Source: Pseudomonas taetrolens
GTDB lineage: Bacteria > Pseudomonadota > Gammaproteobacteria > Pseudomonadales > Pseudomonadaceae
Assembly (NCBI RefSeq): GCF_900475285.1
Contig: NZ_LS483370.1
Coordinates: 2,060,001 to 2,124,000 of the forward strand
Length of the DNA stretch: 64,000 nt
Direction of reading: 5' to 3'
Shown here: piece by piece, positions 25,801 to 34,435 of the stretch
Position numbering within the stretch: position 1 is the first letter of the stretch
How the letters are laid out: each line of letters begins with the position of its first letter
Position numbers and translations under genes: made by a program
Notes under the pieces: generated by a model
What the model was told of the DNA's origin: nothing
Database searches by the model: none
Seen by the model: only the letters and a program-made list of their open reading frames with translations

Positions 25801-26619
25801 TCAAGCTTCGCTGTGCACGGCGCTTTGTTGAGCGGACCGAGGGGGACGGGCTTTGGGCATGGCCGGTAGCATGGCGTCTTGAAGCGCTCGCGCCGTCGGG
25901 TGTGTGAAGCGCATCTGCGCGGTTACTGCCTGGTCTTCCACCAGGCTGCCATCAGCCAAAACCACCACTCGCTGGCAAAAGCGTTGTACAAGGCTCAAGT
26001 CATGGGTAATCAATAAGAATGCCGTGCCGGACTCACGTCGCACGTCCGCCAGGAGATCAAGGATCTGAACCTGCAGCACGCGATCAAGGTTGGATAAAGC
26101 CTCATCGAGAATAATCAGTTGCGGGCCGACGGCCAGAGCTCTGGCGATCCCGGCTCGTTGCAGTTGGCCGCCGCTGAGTTGTGCTGGCAGTTTGTCGATG
26201 TCGCTGGCCACGAGGCTGACCTGCTGCAGCAGCTGTTCAACCCGGGCTTTGCACGACTCTGCATTCAGCTGCGAGAGGTGGCGCAAGGGTTCGGCAATGC
26301 TCCAGCCAATGCTGCGCTGGGGATTGAAGGCGCTGATGGCGTCCTGGAAGACCATCTGCACCTGTTGCAAAAACAGGGGGTTAAGGCCCTGCAAAACGTG
26401 CCCGTTGAAATGAATGCTGCCCTCGTCGGCGGTCTCAAGCCCCATCAGCAGACGGGCCAGAGTGCTTTTACCGCTGCCGCTGCCTCCCAGCAGGCCGAGG
26501 CTTTGACCGGCATGCAGCTCGAGACTCAAATGCCGCAGTACCTGTACTCGATGCCGTTTACTGAACAGCCCACCCGCGGCATAACCGTGGCTGAGGTTAC
26601 TGACTTGAATAAGGCTCAT
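25801..26619 (-). CDS. nikE: Nickel ABC transporter ATP-binding protein NikE
   Basis: 272 residues. Walker A GGSGSGKST, Q-loop VFQDAISAFNP, signature LSGGQLQRAGIARAL, Walker B LIILDEALSNLD (Glu then Ala in place of the usual DEPTS, as in NikE-type proteins) and switch His in ITHDLSLV. It overlaps nikD by 4 nt (ATGA), implying translational coupling. It acts with NikD at the cytoplasmic face of the NikBC permease to drive nickel uptake. The symbol rests on the five-gene order plus the adjacent nikR. Confidence 0.9.
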   Translation of the reverse strand: MSLIQVSNLSHGYAAGGLFSKRHRVQVLRHLSLELHAGQSLGLLGGSGSGKSTLARLLMGLETADEGSIHFNGHVLQGLNPLFLQQVQMVFQDAISAFNPQRSIGWSIAEPLRHLSQLNAESCKARVEQLLQQVSLVASDIDKLPAQLSGGQLQRAGIARALAVGPQLIILDEALSNLDRVLQVQILDLLADVRRESGTAFLLITHDLSLVQRFCQRVVVLADGSLVEDQAVTAQMRFTHPTARALQDAMLPAMPKARPPRSAQQSAVHSEA

Positions 26620-27389
26620 GGCGTGCAGACCTCTCGGGTCAAGGCGTGGTGCGCAGCCAGAAGCGTGTGTGCCTCTTGGCTGCGCGGCGAGTTGAACAGG
26701 GTATGCACATCGGTCTGTTCAACGATTCGGCCCTGGGCCATGACGCTCACCTGATCGGCGCAGCGTGCGACGACGCCCATGTCATGGGTGATCAGCAACA
26801 CACCCAAATGACGTTGTTTTACCAGCCGCTCCAGCAGATCGAGAAAGCGTGCCTGAGCTACAACGTCCAGGTCGCTGGTGGGTTCGTCGGCCAGCAAAAA
26901 GTGGCTGTCGGCGAGCAGGGCAAGCGCAATCATCAACCGTTGCAGCATCCCGCCGCTGAGCTGGAAAGCAAAGGAATCGAGGATTCGTTGTGCGTCGTGG
27001 AGGCCGACTTCGTGCAAGGTGGCGGCAATCAACGCGTGGGCTTGGGCTCCTCGCACACCCCGCGTCTCAAGTGTCTCGAGGGCATGCTGGCGCAGTGAGC
27101 GCACCGGGTTGAATGCGCTGCGCGGGTTTTGCAGTACCAGTGCCACTTCGCGGCCCCGCAGTCGAGCGGGTTGAACCGGTTGCCCGTCGAGCAATAACGT
27201 ACCTGCACTGCAGTGAACACCGGGTGGCAACAGGTCGAGTATGCCCAGGCAACTCAGGGACTTCCCCGAGCCGCTGGCGCCCACCAGTGCATGCACCTGA
27301 CCGGCACGGACGGTCAGGTCTAGCCGGTCGACGAGGATGTGGTGCTGATGTTTTAGACTCAGGCCCTGGATGCTCAGTGTTTGCTTCAT
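26616..27389 (-). CDS. nikD: Nickel ABC transporter ATP-binding protein NikD
   Basis: 257 residues from the ATG at 27389 ([17 protein letters not shown]), overlapping nikC by 4 nt; the frame extends uselessly to 27551. Walker A GASGSGKS, VLQNPRSAFNPVRSL Q-loop, LSGGMLQRLMIALAL signature and LLADEPTSDLDVV Walker B are typical of the OppD/NikD family. It pairs with NikE to power import through NikBC. Confidence 0.9.
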   Translation of the reverse strand: MKQTLSIQGLSLKHQHHILVDRLDLTVRAGQVHALVGASGSGKSLSCLGILDLLPPGVHCSAGTLLLDGQPVQPARLRGREVALVLQNPRSAFNPVRSLRQHALETLETRGVRGAQAHALIAATLHEVGLHDAQRILDSFAFQLSGGMLQRLMIALALLADSHFLLADEPTSDLDVVAQARFLDLLERLVKQRHLGVLLITHDMGVVARCADQVSVMAQGRIVEQTDVHTLFNSPRSQEAHTLLAAHHALTREVCTP

Positions 27390-28231
27390 TCCTTGATCTC
27401 CGCCAGTACACTGGGGTCCAGCCGGTCGCGCAAGGCGTCGCCCAGCAGGTTGAAAGCCATGACCGAGATAAAAATCATCAAGCCGGGCCACAGCAATAGC
27501 TGTGGCTGTGTCCAGATGAATTCCTTGGCATCGTTGATCATCACACCCCACTCGGGGGTGGGCGGACTCACGCCAAGGCCGAGGAAGGACAGTCCCGAGA
27601 CGTGCAGCATCATGTGGCCGATATCCATCGATGCCAGTACCAGCAATTGCCCGACGACGCTGGGCATGACGTGATGGCGCAGGCGGGTCAGGCGGGATGC
27701 GCCGGCCAGCCGGGAAGCCAGCACATAATCACGGTTGCGCTGCGCGAGGACCATGCCGCGGACCATTCGTGCGTACCAGGCCCAGTGCGACAGTGCGATG
27801 GCGATGATGACGTTGGTCAGGCCGGTTCCCAGCAGGGCAATCAGGAAAAACGCCAGCACCAGCGTGGGGAAGGTCAGGAACATGTCGCACAGGCGCATCA
27901 GGAGCATGTCGACCTTACCGCCGATGATCCCGGCAATGCCGCCAATGACGACTCCCAGCACCAATACCAGCCCCAGCACCAGCACGACACTGCCCAGTGA
28001 CAATTGAGTGCCGACGATCAGGCGTGAAAGCACATCTCGCCCCAGGTGGTCGGTACCCAGCCAGTGGGCGGCACTGGCGGGCAACAGGCGTTCATTCAGG
28101 TTGACCAGCGTTGCGTCATAAGGGGCGAGCCAAGGGCCGAACAGAGCCAGCACCAGCAGCAGGCCGACCAGCACATAACCAATGCGCAGCCCGCGCAATG
28201 CGGCCGGTCTGGCCGCAGTCAAGACAGTCAT
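27386..28231 (-). CDS. nikC: Nickel ABC transporter permease NikC
   Basis: 281 residues with about six membrane helices. [22 protein letters not shown] near residue 60 and the EAA loop around [37 protein letters not shown] are typical of DppC/NikC permeases. It overlaps nikB (28228-28231) and nikD by 4 nt each, so the five genes are tightly coupled. Confidence 0.92.
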   Translation of the reverse strand: MTVLTAARPAALRGLRIGYVLVGLLLVLALFGPWLAPYDATLVNLNERLLPASAAHWLGTDHLGRDVLSRLIVGTQLSLGSVVLVLGLVLVLGVVIGGIAGIIGGKVDMLLMRLCDMFLTFPTLVLAFFLIALLGTGLTNVIIAIALSHWAWYARMVRGMVLAQRNRDYVLASRLAGASRLTRLRHHVMPSVVGQLLVLASMDIGHMMLHVSGLSFLGLGVSPPTPEWGVMINDAKEFIWTQPQLLLWPGLMIFISVMAFNLLGDALRDRLDPSVLAEIKE

Positions 28232-29169
28232 GCCATCACCCCCGAGAGACGTGTACGTGGATCAAGCCAGGCGTAGCAGATGTCCACCACCAGGTTGCAC
28301 AGCACCAGCAGTGTGGTGAGCAGCAAGGTAAAGCACTGCATCACCGGGAAGTCGCGGTTGAGTACCGCGCTGACGGCAAAGCGACCGATACCGGGCCAGG
28401 CGAATATGGTTTCGATCACCAGTGCGCCTCCCAGCAACTCGCCGATGTGCATGCCGGTCGCGGTGACCAGTGGCATCCAGGCGTTGCGCAGGATATGGTC
28501 GCGCCATACCCTCCGTTCATTCAGGCCTCGGGCCCTGGCATAGAACACATGCCGGTGCTGACGCACGTCCAGCAGACTGGCCCGCAGCAGGCGGGCATTG
28601 ATCGACATCGACATCAGTGCGATGGCCAGGACCGGCATCACCCAATGCGATGCACCCCCACGGCCCATGGGCGGCAACCAGCCCAGCCACAGGGAGAACA
28701 GGGCGATCAGGAGAAACGCCAGCCAGAAATTGGGCATCGACACCCCGATAAAGGTGATGAAACGCACCACTTGGTCGGGCCAGCGACCTTTCCAGCGTGC
28801 GGCGGCCAGGCCCAGCGGGATGCTGAACAACAAGGTGGCGAGGAGTGCCAGAGCGCCCAACTGCAGCGTGGCGGGCAAGTAATACAGCAGGTCGTCCAGT
28901 ACCGGGCGGCCTGTCACGTATGAAGTGCCAAAGTCCAGGTGCATGGCGTTCCAGAGCCAGGTCACATACTGCTCGGGCAGGGGCCGATCAAGCCCCAGCG
29001 CATGCCGCGCCTCGGCCAGCGCGGCGTCAGTCGGCGGGATCTGCGACAGGCGCAGGTAGTCCAGCGCGGGGTCGCCATTGCCCAGGTGCAACAGGATGAA
29101 CACGATCAGCGACACCCCAAGCAGGACCGGGATCAACAGGATCAGACGCAAAGCAATATATCGAAGCAT
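28228..29169 (-). CDS. nikB: Nickel ABC transporter permease NikB
   Basis: 313 residues. The DppB/NikB opening [20 protein letters not shown] is a single helix, followed by the loop domain and five more helices. The EAA loop reads [30 protein letters not shown]. It forms the membrane channel with NikC. It starts 3 nt after the nikA stop. Confidence 0.92.
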   Translation of the reverse strand: MLRYIALRLILLIPVLLGVSLIVFILLHLGNGDPALDYLRLSQIPPTDAALAEARHALGLDRPLPEQYVTWLWNAMHLDFGTSYVTGRPVLDDLLYYLPATLQLGALALLATLLFSIPLGLAAARWKGRWPDQVVRFITFIGVSMPNFWLAFLLIALFSLWLGWLPPMGRGGASHWVMPVLAIALMSMSINARLLRASLLDVRQHRHVFYARARGLNERRVWRDHILRNAWMPLVTATGMHIGELLGGALVIETIFAWPGIGRFAVSAVLNRDFPVMQCFTLLLTTLLVLCNLVVDICYAWLDPRTRLSGVMA

Positions 29170-29172
29170 GGC

Positions 29173-30762
29173 TCAGGGTTTCCCGTTGGCAGGTCGCATG
29201 ACTTCAAACGGCACATCGAACAGCGTGCTGCCGAACTGAACGTTATCGACGCCCGGGCGGCTGACACTGATGGCTGTCAGGTGGGAAATCGGCAGGTACA
29301 CCGCCTGCTCGTGCAGGGTGGTGAGGATCTCTCGGTAACCTTCGGCGCGCTGTGATTCGTCAGTCTGGGCCAGCACGTCGGCGATCTTGCGGTCGATGGC
29401 CTCTTTCATCGGCAGCCCGCGCTGGGCCATGTAATCGGCATGCCCGGCATAGCGCATGGAGCTGACAAACGAGTGTGGATCATATGGTGCCCCCCAGGTA
29501 TCCGCGAAGATCATGCCGAAACGCCCCTCACGCTGGCGTTGCACCAGGCCCCCGTCTTCCTCGGCCCGCAACCTCACGTCGATACCGACTTTGGCCAGTT
29601 CACCCTGGAGGATTTCGGCCAGGTTTTTCTGCAGCGCACTGGTACCCAGAAACACCAGTTCGATGCGCAGTGGCTGGCCGTCCTTGTGACGGATGCCATT
29701 GCCTGAGGGGGTTTTCCAGCCAGCCGCATCAAGAGTTTGTCGGGCGTGCTCGGGGTCGAAGGGCAACGCCTTGAGGCCCAGGTCGGTATACGGCAGGTTG
29801 TTGGCAAACAACGTATCGGCTCGCGGCTCCAGGCCATGCAGGACTTTGGCGATAAGGGTGTCCTTGTCGACGGCCTGATTGATTGCCTGACGCACAGCCA
29901 GCTCGCGGGTCGGGGCCAGATCCGTGTTCATGGCCACCAGCCGAGTGGCCAGGGGCGCCGAGATGGCGGTCTTGAAGCCCGAGTCACGCAGGCGAACAAA
30001 AGTGCCGGGTGATATTTCACCGTCAGCGCCCTGGATCAGGTCCAGCTCGCCGGTTTGCAAGGCAATGGCACGGCTGTCCGGATCGGAAATGACCTTCACC
30101 AGCACTGAACCGTAGGCCGGTTTGGGGCCCCAGTACTGCTCGTTGCGTTCGAAACGGTCGTATTCGCCCCGACGGGTTTGCACCAGTTTCCAGGGGCCGG
30201 TTCCTGCAGGGGCGCCAGGTTTGGCATCGGGGGCCCCGAAACGCAATGGCCGGACTTGTGCCAGCTCCATCAGGGTCGGGTAATAAGGATGTTTCAGCAC
30301 CAGCCGCAGTGTGCGTGCGTCCGGTGCTTCAATACGCTCCAGCGTGGAGACCAGCTCCATCCATTGGTGGCGCTTGCTGTTGGCCAGTACAGCGTCAAGA
30401 TTGGCCTTGGCCGCAGCAGCATTGAAAGGGCTGCCATCGCTGAAGGTCACGCCATCGCGCAAGGTGAACGTGTAAGTCTTGCCATCCGGCGACACGTCCC
30501 ATTGGGTGGCGAGCCAGGGTTGCAACGAACCCTCGGCGGTGTAGCGCACCAACGGTTCATAGACCATGGCCTGGGCGTACATCTGATTGGGTGAATACCC
30601 CCGGGGATCCAGCGGTCCGGCATTGGTCGGCCAGGAGTAGGTGAGGACAGGGTCTTCAGTCGGCGGCACCGCCTCGGCGCAATGGGCTGTGGAAATGCCG
30701 GCACTGAGGCAGGCTCCAATCATCCATGAGGCGAGCTGTTTTTTCGTCCTTGAGTGCTTCAC
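29173..30762 (-). CDS. nikA: Nickel-binding periplasmic protein NikA
   Basis: 529 residues with a signal peptide (MKHSRTKKQLASWMIGACLS...AHCAEA). LTYSWPTNAGPLDPRGYSPNQMYAQAMVYEPLVRY opens the SBP_bac_5 fold much as E. coli NikA does. The segment RYAGHADYMAQRGLPMKEAIDRKI aligns by eye with the E. coli region carrying His416, a nickel-chelate ligand. It binds Ni(II), usually with a small chelator, in the periplasm and delivers it to NikBCDE. It is the first gene of the leftward operon, with the NikR box upstream. Confidence 0.92.
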   Translation of the reverse strand: MKHSRTKKQLASWMIGACLSAGISTAHCAEAVPPTEDPVLTYSWPTNAGPLDPRGYSPNQMYAQAMVYEPLVRYTAEGSLQPWLATQWDVSPDGKTYTFTLRDGVTFSDGSPFNAAAAKANLDAVLANSKRHQWMELVSTLERIEAPDARTLRLVLKHPYYPTLMELAQVRPLRFGAPDAKPGAPAGTGPWKLVQTRRGEYDRFERNEQYWGPKPAYGSVLVKVISDPDSRAIALQTGELDLIQGADGEISPGTFVRLRDSGFKTAISAPLATRLVAMNTDLAPTRELAVRQAINQAVDKDTLIAKVLHGLEPRADTLFANNLPYTDLGLKALPFDPEHARQTLDAAGWKTPSGNGIRHKDGQPLRIELVFLGTSALQKNLAEILQGELAKVGIDVRLRAEEDGGLVQRQREGRFGMIFADTWGAPYDPHSFVSSMRYAGHADYMAQRGLPMKEAIDRKIADVLAQTDESQRAEGYREILTTLHEQAVYLPISHLTAISVSRPGVDNVQFGSTLFDVPFEVMRPANGKP

Positions 30763-30808
30763 ACTGCGGTCCCCGCGATTGATGGCTATTGGCCTATTCA
30801 GGTCGTGG

Positions 30809-30836
30809 GTATGAAGTCTATGTCAAAAGTTCATAA
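30809..30836. promoter_or_regulatory. NikR operator (nik box)
   Basis: GTATGA-N16-TCATAA, matching the established NikR operator GTATGA-N16-TCATAC at 11 of 12 specified bases with exactly the right spacing. It lies between nikA (start 30762) and nikR (start 30853), only 17 nt upstream of the nikR start, so NikR with bound Ni(II) should repress nikABCDE and possibly itself. Confidence 0.85.
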
Positions 30837-30852
30837 CTGCGAGGCGGATGAG

Positions 30853-31278
30853 ATGCAGAGGGTCACAATTTCGCTGGACGAGGCGTTGCTGGCGGCGATT
30901 GACGAGCGCGTGGGGCTCCATGGCTATCAGGGCCGCTCCGAGGCCATCCGCGATTTATTGCGGACCGGGCTGCTGGAGCCTGAGCAGGGCGATCCCGATG
31001 GCAGCTGCGTCGCCACCTTGAGCTATGTCTATGACCACGGCACTCGGGAGTTGTCCAAACGCTTGAATACGGCCTTCCACGAACACCATGACCTGACCCT
31101 GTCGACACTGCATGTGCATCTCGATCAGGGCAAGTGCATGGAGGTGTCGGTGCTCAAGGGCACCGTCGGTGAGGTGTCGGAACTGGCGCGTCACGTGATG
31201 GCCGAACGCGGGGTCCGGCATGGCAACGCGCAGATCATCCCGCTGGATGGTGCGGCTCAAGGGTTCAAGAACGCCTGA
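30853..31278 (+). CDS. nikR: Nickel-responsive regulator NikR
   Basis: 141 residues from the ATG at 30853 (GAGG 8 nt upstream). MQRVTISLDEALLAAID and GYQGRSEAIRDLLR form the ribbon-helix-helix DNA-binding domain; the C-terminal ACT-like domain holds the high-affinity nickel ligands His76, His87, His89 and Cys95, which fall at the same numbers as in E. coli NikR. It is divergent from nikA. Its last 22 nt overlap the 3' end of the convergent binding-protein gene at 31257. Confidence 0.95.
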   Translation: MQRVTISLDEALLAAIDERVGLHGYQGRSEAIRDLLRTGLLEPEQGDPDGSCVATLSYVYDHGTRELSKRLNTAFHEHHDLTLSTLHVHLDQGKCMEVSVLKGTVGEVSELARHVMAERGVRHGNAQIIPLDGAAQGFKNA

Positions 31279-32180
31279 TAGTTGTCCTTGGTGATCAGTT
31301 GGTAAGGAATGGTGACCTCAGCGGTGTAGGGCTCTTTCTTGATCATTTTCAATGCCAGATCAATGGAGCCGACGGCCTGGGCTTTGTTGTCCTGATACAC
31401 GGTGACCAGCAACTGGTCCTTCTTGACGGCCTCCAGTCCCGCCGGACCACCATCGCTGCCGCCAATCAGGATGTCCTTGCCCGGGGTCATTCCGGACTGG
31501 GCGATAGCCATTGCCGCACCAATGGCCATTTCATCGGCATTGGCCGCCACAGCATCGATTTTCTTGCCGGACAAAATCCAGTTATTCATCAGGTCCATGG
31601 CCTTGCTGCGTTGCCACTCGGCGGTTTGCTCTTCGACCACCTTGATGTCCGGGTAGTTTTTCAGCACTGTTTTCACACCCAGGGTGCGATTGTGGGTGGC
31701 GTTGTTGGAGAGCAGGCCGAGCATGATTGCCAGGTTGCCCTTGCCACCCATTTTTTCGGCCAGGTATTGCATCTGCATTTCTCCCGCCTTGACCTCATCG
31801 GACCCGACATAGCCGATGCCTTGAGGCAGCTCGGGCTGGTCGGGACGACGATTGACATACACCAGCGGGATCTTCGCGCTCAGAGCGTCGTAAGTGATTT
31901 TTTGCGTGGCGGCCGTGTCCACCGGGTTGACGATGATCGCGTCAACCCCCTGGCTGGTGAAGTTCTGCACCTGATTCAACTGGCGCACCACATCACCCTG
32001 AGCGTCCTCGAACTGCAGGTTGACGCCCTGCAGTTGCTTGGCATGGGCTGCCATGTATTCGCGCATTTGCGCCAGGAACACATCATCGACCTGGGCAATG
32101 CTGACACCGATACGAACATCCGCCATTGCCCAAGGGGCGATAACGGCACTCAGAAGCAAGGCATACAGTGTTTTCTTCAT
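31257..32180 (-). CDS. Sugar-type ABC periplasmic binding protein (inositol/rhizopine-binding, MocB/IbpA-like)
   Basis: 307 residues with signal peptide MKKTLYALLLSAVIAPWAMA. The RbsB fold is clear: DVRIGVSIAQVDDVFLAQMREYM, GVDAIIVNPVDTAATQKI, IPLVYVNRRPDQPELPQGIGYVGSDEVKAGEMQ and AVAANADEMAIGAAMAI. The VNRRP and NADEMAIGA segments fit inositol/rhizopine binders. It ends a leftward operon (SDR, dioxygenase, this gene) that has no permease or ATPase, so it must borrow another transporter, perhaps the one at 46.8-51.2 kb, or a system elsewhere. Ligand assignment is tentative. Confidence 0.82.
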   Translation of the reverse strand: MKKTLYALLLSAVIAPWAMADVRIGVSIAQVDDVFLAQMREYMAAHAKQLQGVNLQFEDAQGDVVRQLNQVQNFTSQGVDAIIVNPVDTAATQKITYDALSAKIPLVYVNRRPDQPELPQGIGYVGSDEVKAGEMQMQYLAEKMGGKGNLAIMLGLLSNNATHNRTLGVKTVLKNYPDIKVVEEQTAEWQRSKAMDLMNNWILSGKKIDAVAANADEMAIGAAMAIAQSGMTPGKDILIGGSDGGPAGLEAVKKDQLLVTVYQDNKAQAVGSIDLALKMIKKEPYTAEVTIPYQLITKDNYQAFLNP

Positions 32181-32240
32181 GGTTTCAGTCCTGTTTTGTT
32201 GTTGTTCTGGTTAACCGTTGGAACATGAAGGGTGCAGCTG

Positions 32241-33413
32241 TCAGGCCTGACGCTTGCGGCGCATCAGGTTCACGTGCTGGACAAAGGTTTCGAATGGCCA
32301 GCGTTGGGCCAGGGCTTCGAGCATCAACTGCTGCCCGGTCTGCGGTGCCAGGCCCTGCAAGGGCGGGTCGGTGTCGAGGTTGGTAGGAAAGGAATAGCCG
32401 TCAGCCGCCGTGGCAATCACTGCTGCCAGTCCTTGAGCATCCAGCTCGTTGTGCGCCAGCCGCTTGAGCAGTACCGGATAGAGCGCTTGCATCATGCGGT
32501 CGCGATCCAGGCTTTCCATCGGTTTGCCAAATGCCGAAGAGATTTGCAGCAGGTTGGCCATGCGGTGCTGATCAGGGGTGATGTTATTGCCCGCGGCATG
32601 AAACAGCGCCGGGTTGAAAAACAGCAAGTCACCCTTGTGCAGAGGCAGTTGCACGGCGTGTTGATGGAAGTAGTCGATGAATTCGGTACGGCGCCAGGCC
32701 AGATAACCCAGGTCGTACTGCTGTGAAAACGGCAGCAGTAAAGTCGGTCCGGTCTCCAGCGGCATGTCGGTATGGGCCACTGCGCCCTGCAGGGTCAGGT
32801 ATTGCGACAGCACGTGCAATGGCAGCGGAAAGCGTTCCACCTCATCCACCGTCTGGAAGCCAAGAGGGTAGTCGCGGTGGGGTTGCTGTGCGCGCCCGCC
32901 AGGATGCACCACATTGACTTGAGCCGTGGTCTGGAAGTGGGGACCCAGCCAGGACTCGGCAATCAGCCCGATCAGCGGATTGGCGTAGTACTCGATAAAC
33001 GACTCGGGGGAGTGCACCGCCGCCTTTTGCAGCGAGTTCCAGATGCGGCCATTGGTTCCGGCCCTGGCGAAGTGGTCAGCGGCATGACCGGCCTGGTCTT
33101 GCTGGGCAAAAATGGCATTGAACACCTGACTGTGCCGATCGACCACGTCCGGGTCACTGTAACCCTGACGCACCACCATCACCCCCGGACCCTGGCGGAA
33201 CAATTGGTGCAGTTCGGCCATCAGTGGTCTGGGGTCACTGCGCAAGGCTTCATGCAGGGAGTCAGCATGATAAATCACTACATTGCGCTGCACTTCAGTG
33301 CAATGCGGGTAATCCGTTGCGTTGACCGTTTGTTCACAGAGTGCGGCAAAGTCAGCCAGTGCTACAGCGCTTTCCCGGGTAAACGTGCAAGCCATGGAGG
33401 TCTGCAGATTCAT
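32241..33413 (-). CDS. Phytanoyl-CoA dioxygenase (PhyH)-like Fe(II)/2-oxoglutarate oxygenase
   Basis: 390 residues. Candidate iron ligands are His179 and Asp181 (QPHRDYPLGF) and His272 (NPALFHAAGNN), with Arg284 (DQHRMANLLQ) for 2-oxoglutarate; LHKGDLLFFNPALFHAAG is the family's C-terminal motif. Such enzymes hydroxylate small molecules, including demethylation or demethoxylation by C-H hydroxylation. Its start overlaps the SDR stop by 4 nt. The product is unknown, but the context suggests oxidation of an inositol-like compound. Confidence 0.82.
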   Translation of the reverse strand: MNLQTSMACTFTRESAVALADFAALCEQTVNATDYPHCTEVQRNVVIYHADSLHEALRSDPRPLMAELHQLFRQGPGVMVVRQGYSDPDVVDRHSQVFNAIFAQQDQAGHAADHFARAGTNGRIWNSLQKAAVHSPESFIEYYANPLIGLIAESWLGPHFQTTAQVNVVHPGGRAQQPHRDYPLGFQTVDEVERFPLPLHVLSQYLTLQGAVAHTDMPLETGPTLLLPFSQQYDLGYLAWRRTEFIDYFHQHAVQLPLHKGDLLFFNPALFHAAGNNITPDQHRMANLLQISSAFGKPMESLDRDRMMQALYPVLLKRLAHNELDAQGLAAVIATAADGYSFPTNLDTDPPLQGLAPQTGQQLMLEALAQRWPFETFVQHVNLMRRKRQA

Positions 33414-34276
33414 GGCCGTGCTCCCGAGCTGACTTCCGCACCGGTCAGGCTCAGTGCTGCATCCGGTCGCGGAGCGGTGCCGTCACCGCAACCGATGACG
33501 CCTTGCTCCAGGTCAATTACCGTGCCGGTCATCATTCCGGATTCGCGGGACAGCAAGAACGCCACGCTGCGCGCGACTTCTTCCGGCTTGAGCAGGCGCC
33601 CGAAAGGCTGAGCCTGTTCCGTGGTGGCAAGCCAGCCATCCTGTGCGTCGTGGTACTGACGCTGGATCTGGTCTTCGTGGGGCGTGTCCATCCAGCCGAT
33701 GTTCAACCCGTTGACCCGAATACGATTGCGCAGAGTGCTGAACGCGACGTTTCTGGTCAGGATCGCCAACGCCCCCTTGGAGGCGGCATAAGCCGAAAGA
33801 AACGATTGCCCGCCATGAGCCGTGATGCTCTGGATATTGACGATCGCGCCTTCCACGTCCTGGCTGATCATCAACTTGAGTGCTTCCTGGATCAAAAAAA
33901 ACGGCGCCCGGACGTTGACTGCGAAGAGACGGTCGAACAGTTCCGGGGACGTGTCGAGAATGGTGCCGCGGTCGGACATGCCAGCGCAGTTGACCAGACC
34001 GTGCAGCGTGCCGAAATGCTGGCGGGCGGCATCGATCACTGCGCGGCAGTCTTCGACACGTTCCATGTCGGCTTCGACAAAAAAGGCCTGGCAATCGAGT
34101 TGCTGCAATTGCCGAACCTGATCCGCGCCTTTGTCGCGGCTGCGCCCGCAGATAATCAGGCCAGCGGCTCCACGCCGCGCAAGGGTGTGCGCCACGGCCG
34201 CGCCCAGGCCTTGGGTGCTGCCGGTGACGACGAAATATTGACCGGTGAACGAGGCTGCGATATCGGCTTCGGACAT
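33410..34276 (-). CDS. Short-chain dehydrogenase/reductase (SDR)
   Basis: 288 residues. TGSTQGLG (18-25) is the NAD(P) loop, NCAG follows at about 96-99, and the catalytic triad is Ser150, Tyr163, Lys167 (YAASK). GRSRDKG after the second strand suggests NADP preference. An extra C-terminal stretch of about 25 residues follows the fold. It is the first gene of a leftward operon, divergent from a LacI regulator, followed by PhyH-like and binding-protein genes. It may oxidise an inositol-type polyol or its product. Confidence 0.9.
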   Translation of the reverse strand: MSEADIAASFTGQYFVVTGSTQGLGAAVAHTLARRGAAGLIICGRSRDKGADQVRQLQQLDCQAFFVEADMERVEDCRAVIDAARQHFGTLHGLVNCAGMSDRGTILDTSPELFDRLFAVNVRAPFFLIQEALKLMISQDVEGAIVNIQSITAHGGQSFLSAYAASKGALAILTRNVAFSTLRNRIRVNGLNIGWMDTPHEDQIQRQYHDAQDGWLATTEQAQPFGRLLKPEEVARSVAFLLSRESGMMTGTVIDLEQGVIGCGDGTAPRPDAALSLTGAEVSSGARP

Positions 34277-34362
34277 AAGACTCTCCTGCGGTTTTTATTG
34301 TTGTGTGGGGGGCTGAAGGGTTCGGCTATACAGCGCGTGAGACCGAGACTAGCATTGCAAAA

Positions 34363-34400
34363 ACCTCAAGAAGGCCCAAAAAGACCTCAAGAAAACCTCA
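34363..34400. promoter_or_regulatory. Direct repeats ACCTCAAGAA in the SDR/LacI divergent promoter
   Basis: ACCTCAAGAA occurs at 34363-34372 and 34384-34393, exactly 21 bp (two helical turns) apart, with a partial third copy AACCTCA at 34394-34400. The TCAAG core recurs upstream of the second LacI gene. They are candidate LacI-family operator half-sites controlling the SDR operon. Confidence 0.5.
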
Positions 34401-34435
34401 GTCCGCGACTCAACTTTCCAGGTGCCATAATTTTT

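Noticed and set aside
25801..30762. Possible oligopeptide or metallophore importer in place of nickel.
   Set aside because: NikR with all four nickel ligands and a matching operator lies immediately upstream, and NikA keeps the nickel-ligand His context.
31257..31278. The 22-bp overlap of nikR with the convergent binding-protein gene, as a possible mis-annotation.
   Set aside because: Both C-termini are normal for their families, so the convergent overlap is real.
33503..34435. Long N-terminal extension of the LacI gene, giving a 654-residue protein.
   Set aside because: It lies entirely antisense to the SDR gene; the LacI helix-turn-helix starts just after the ATG at 34436.
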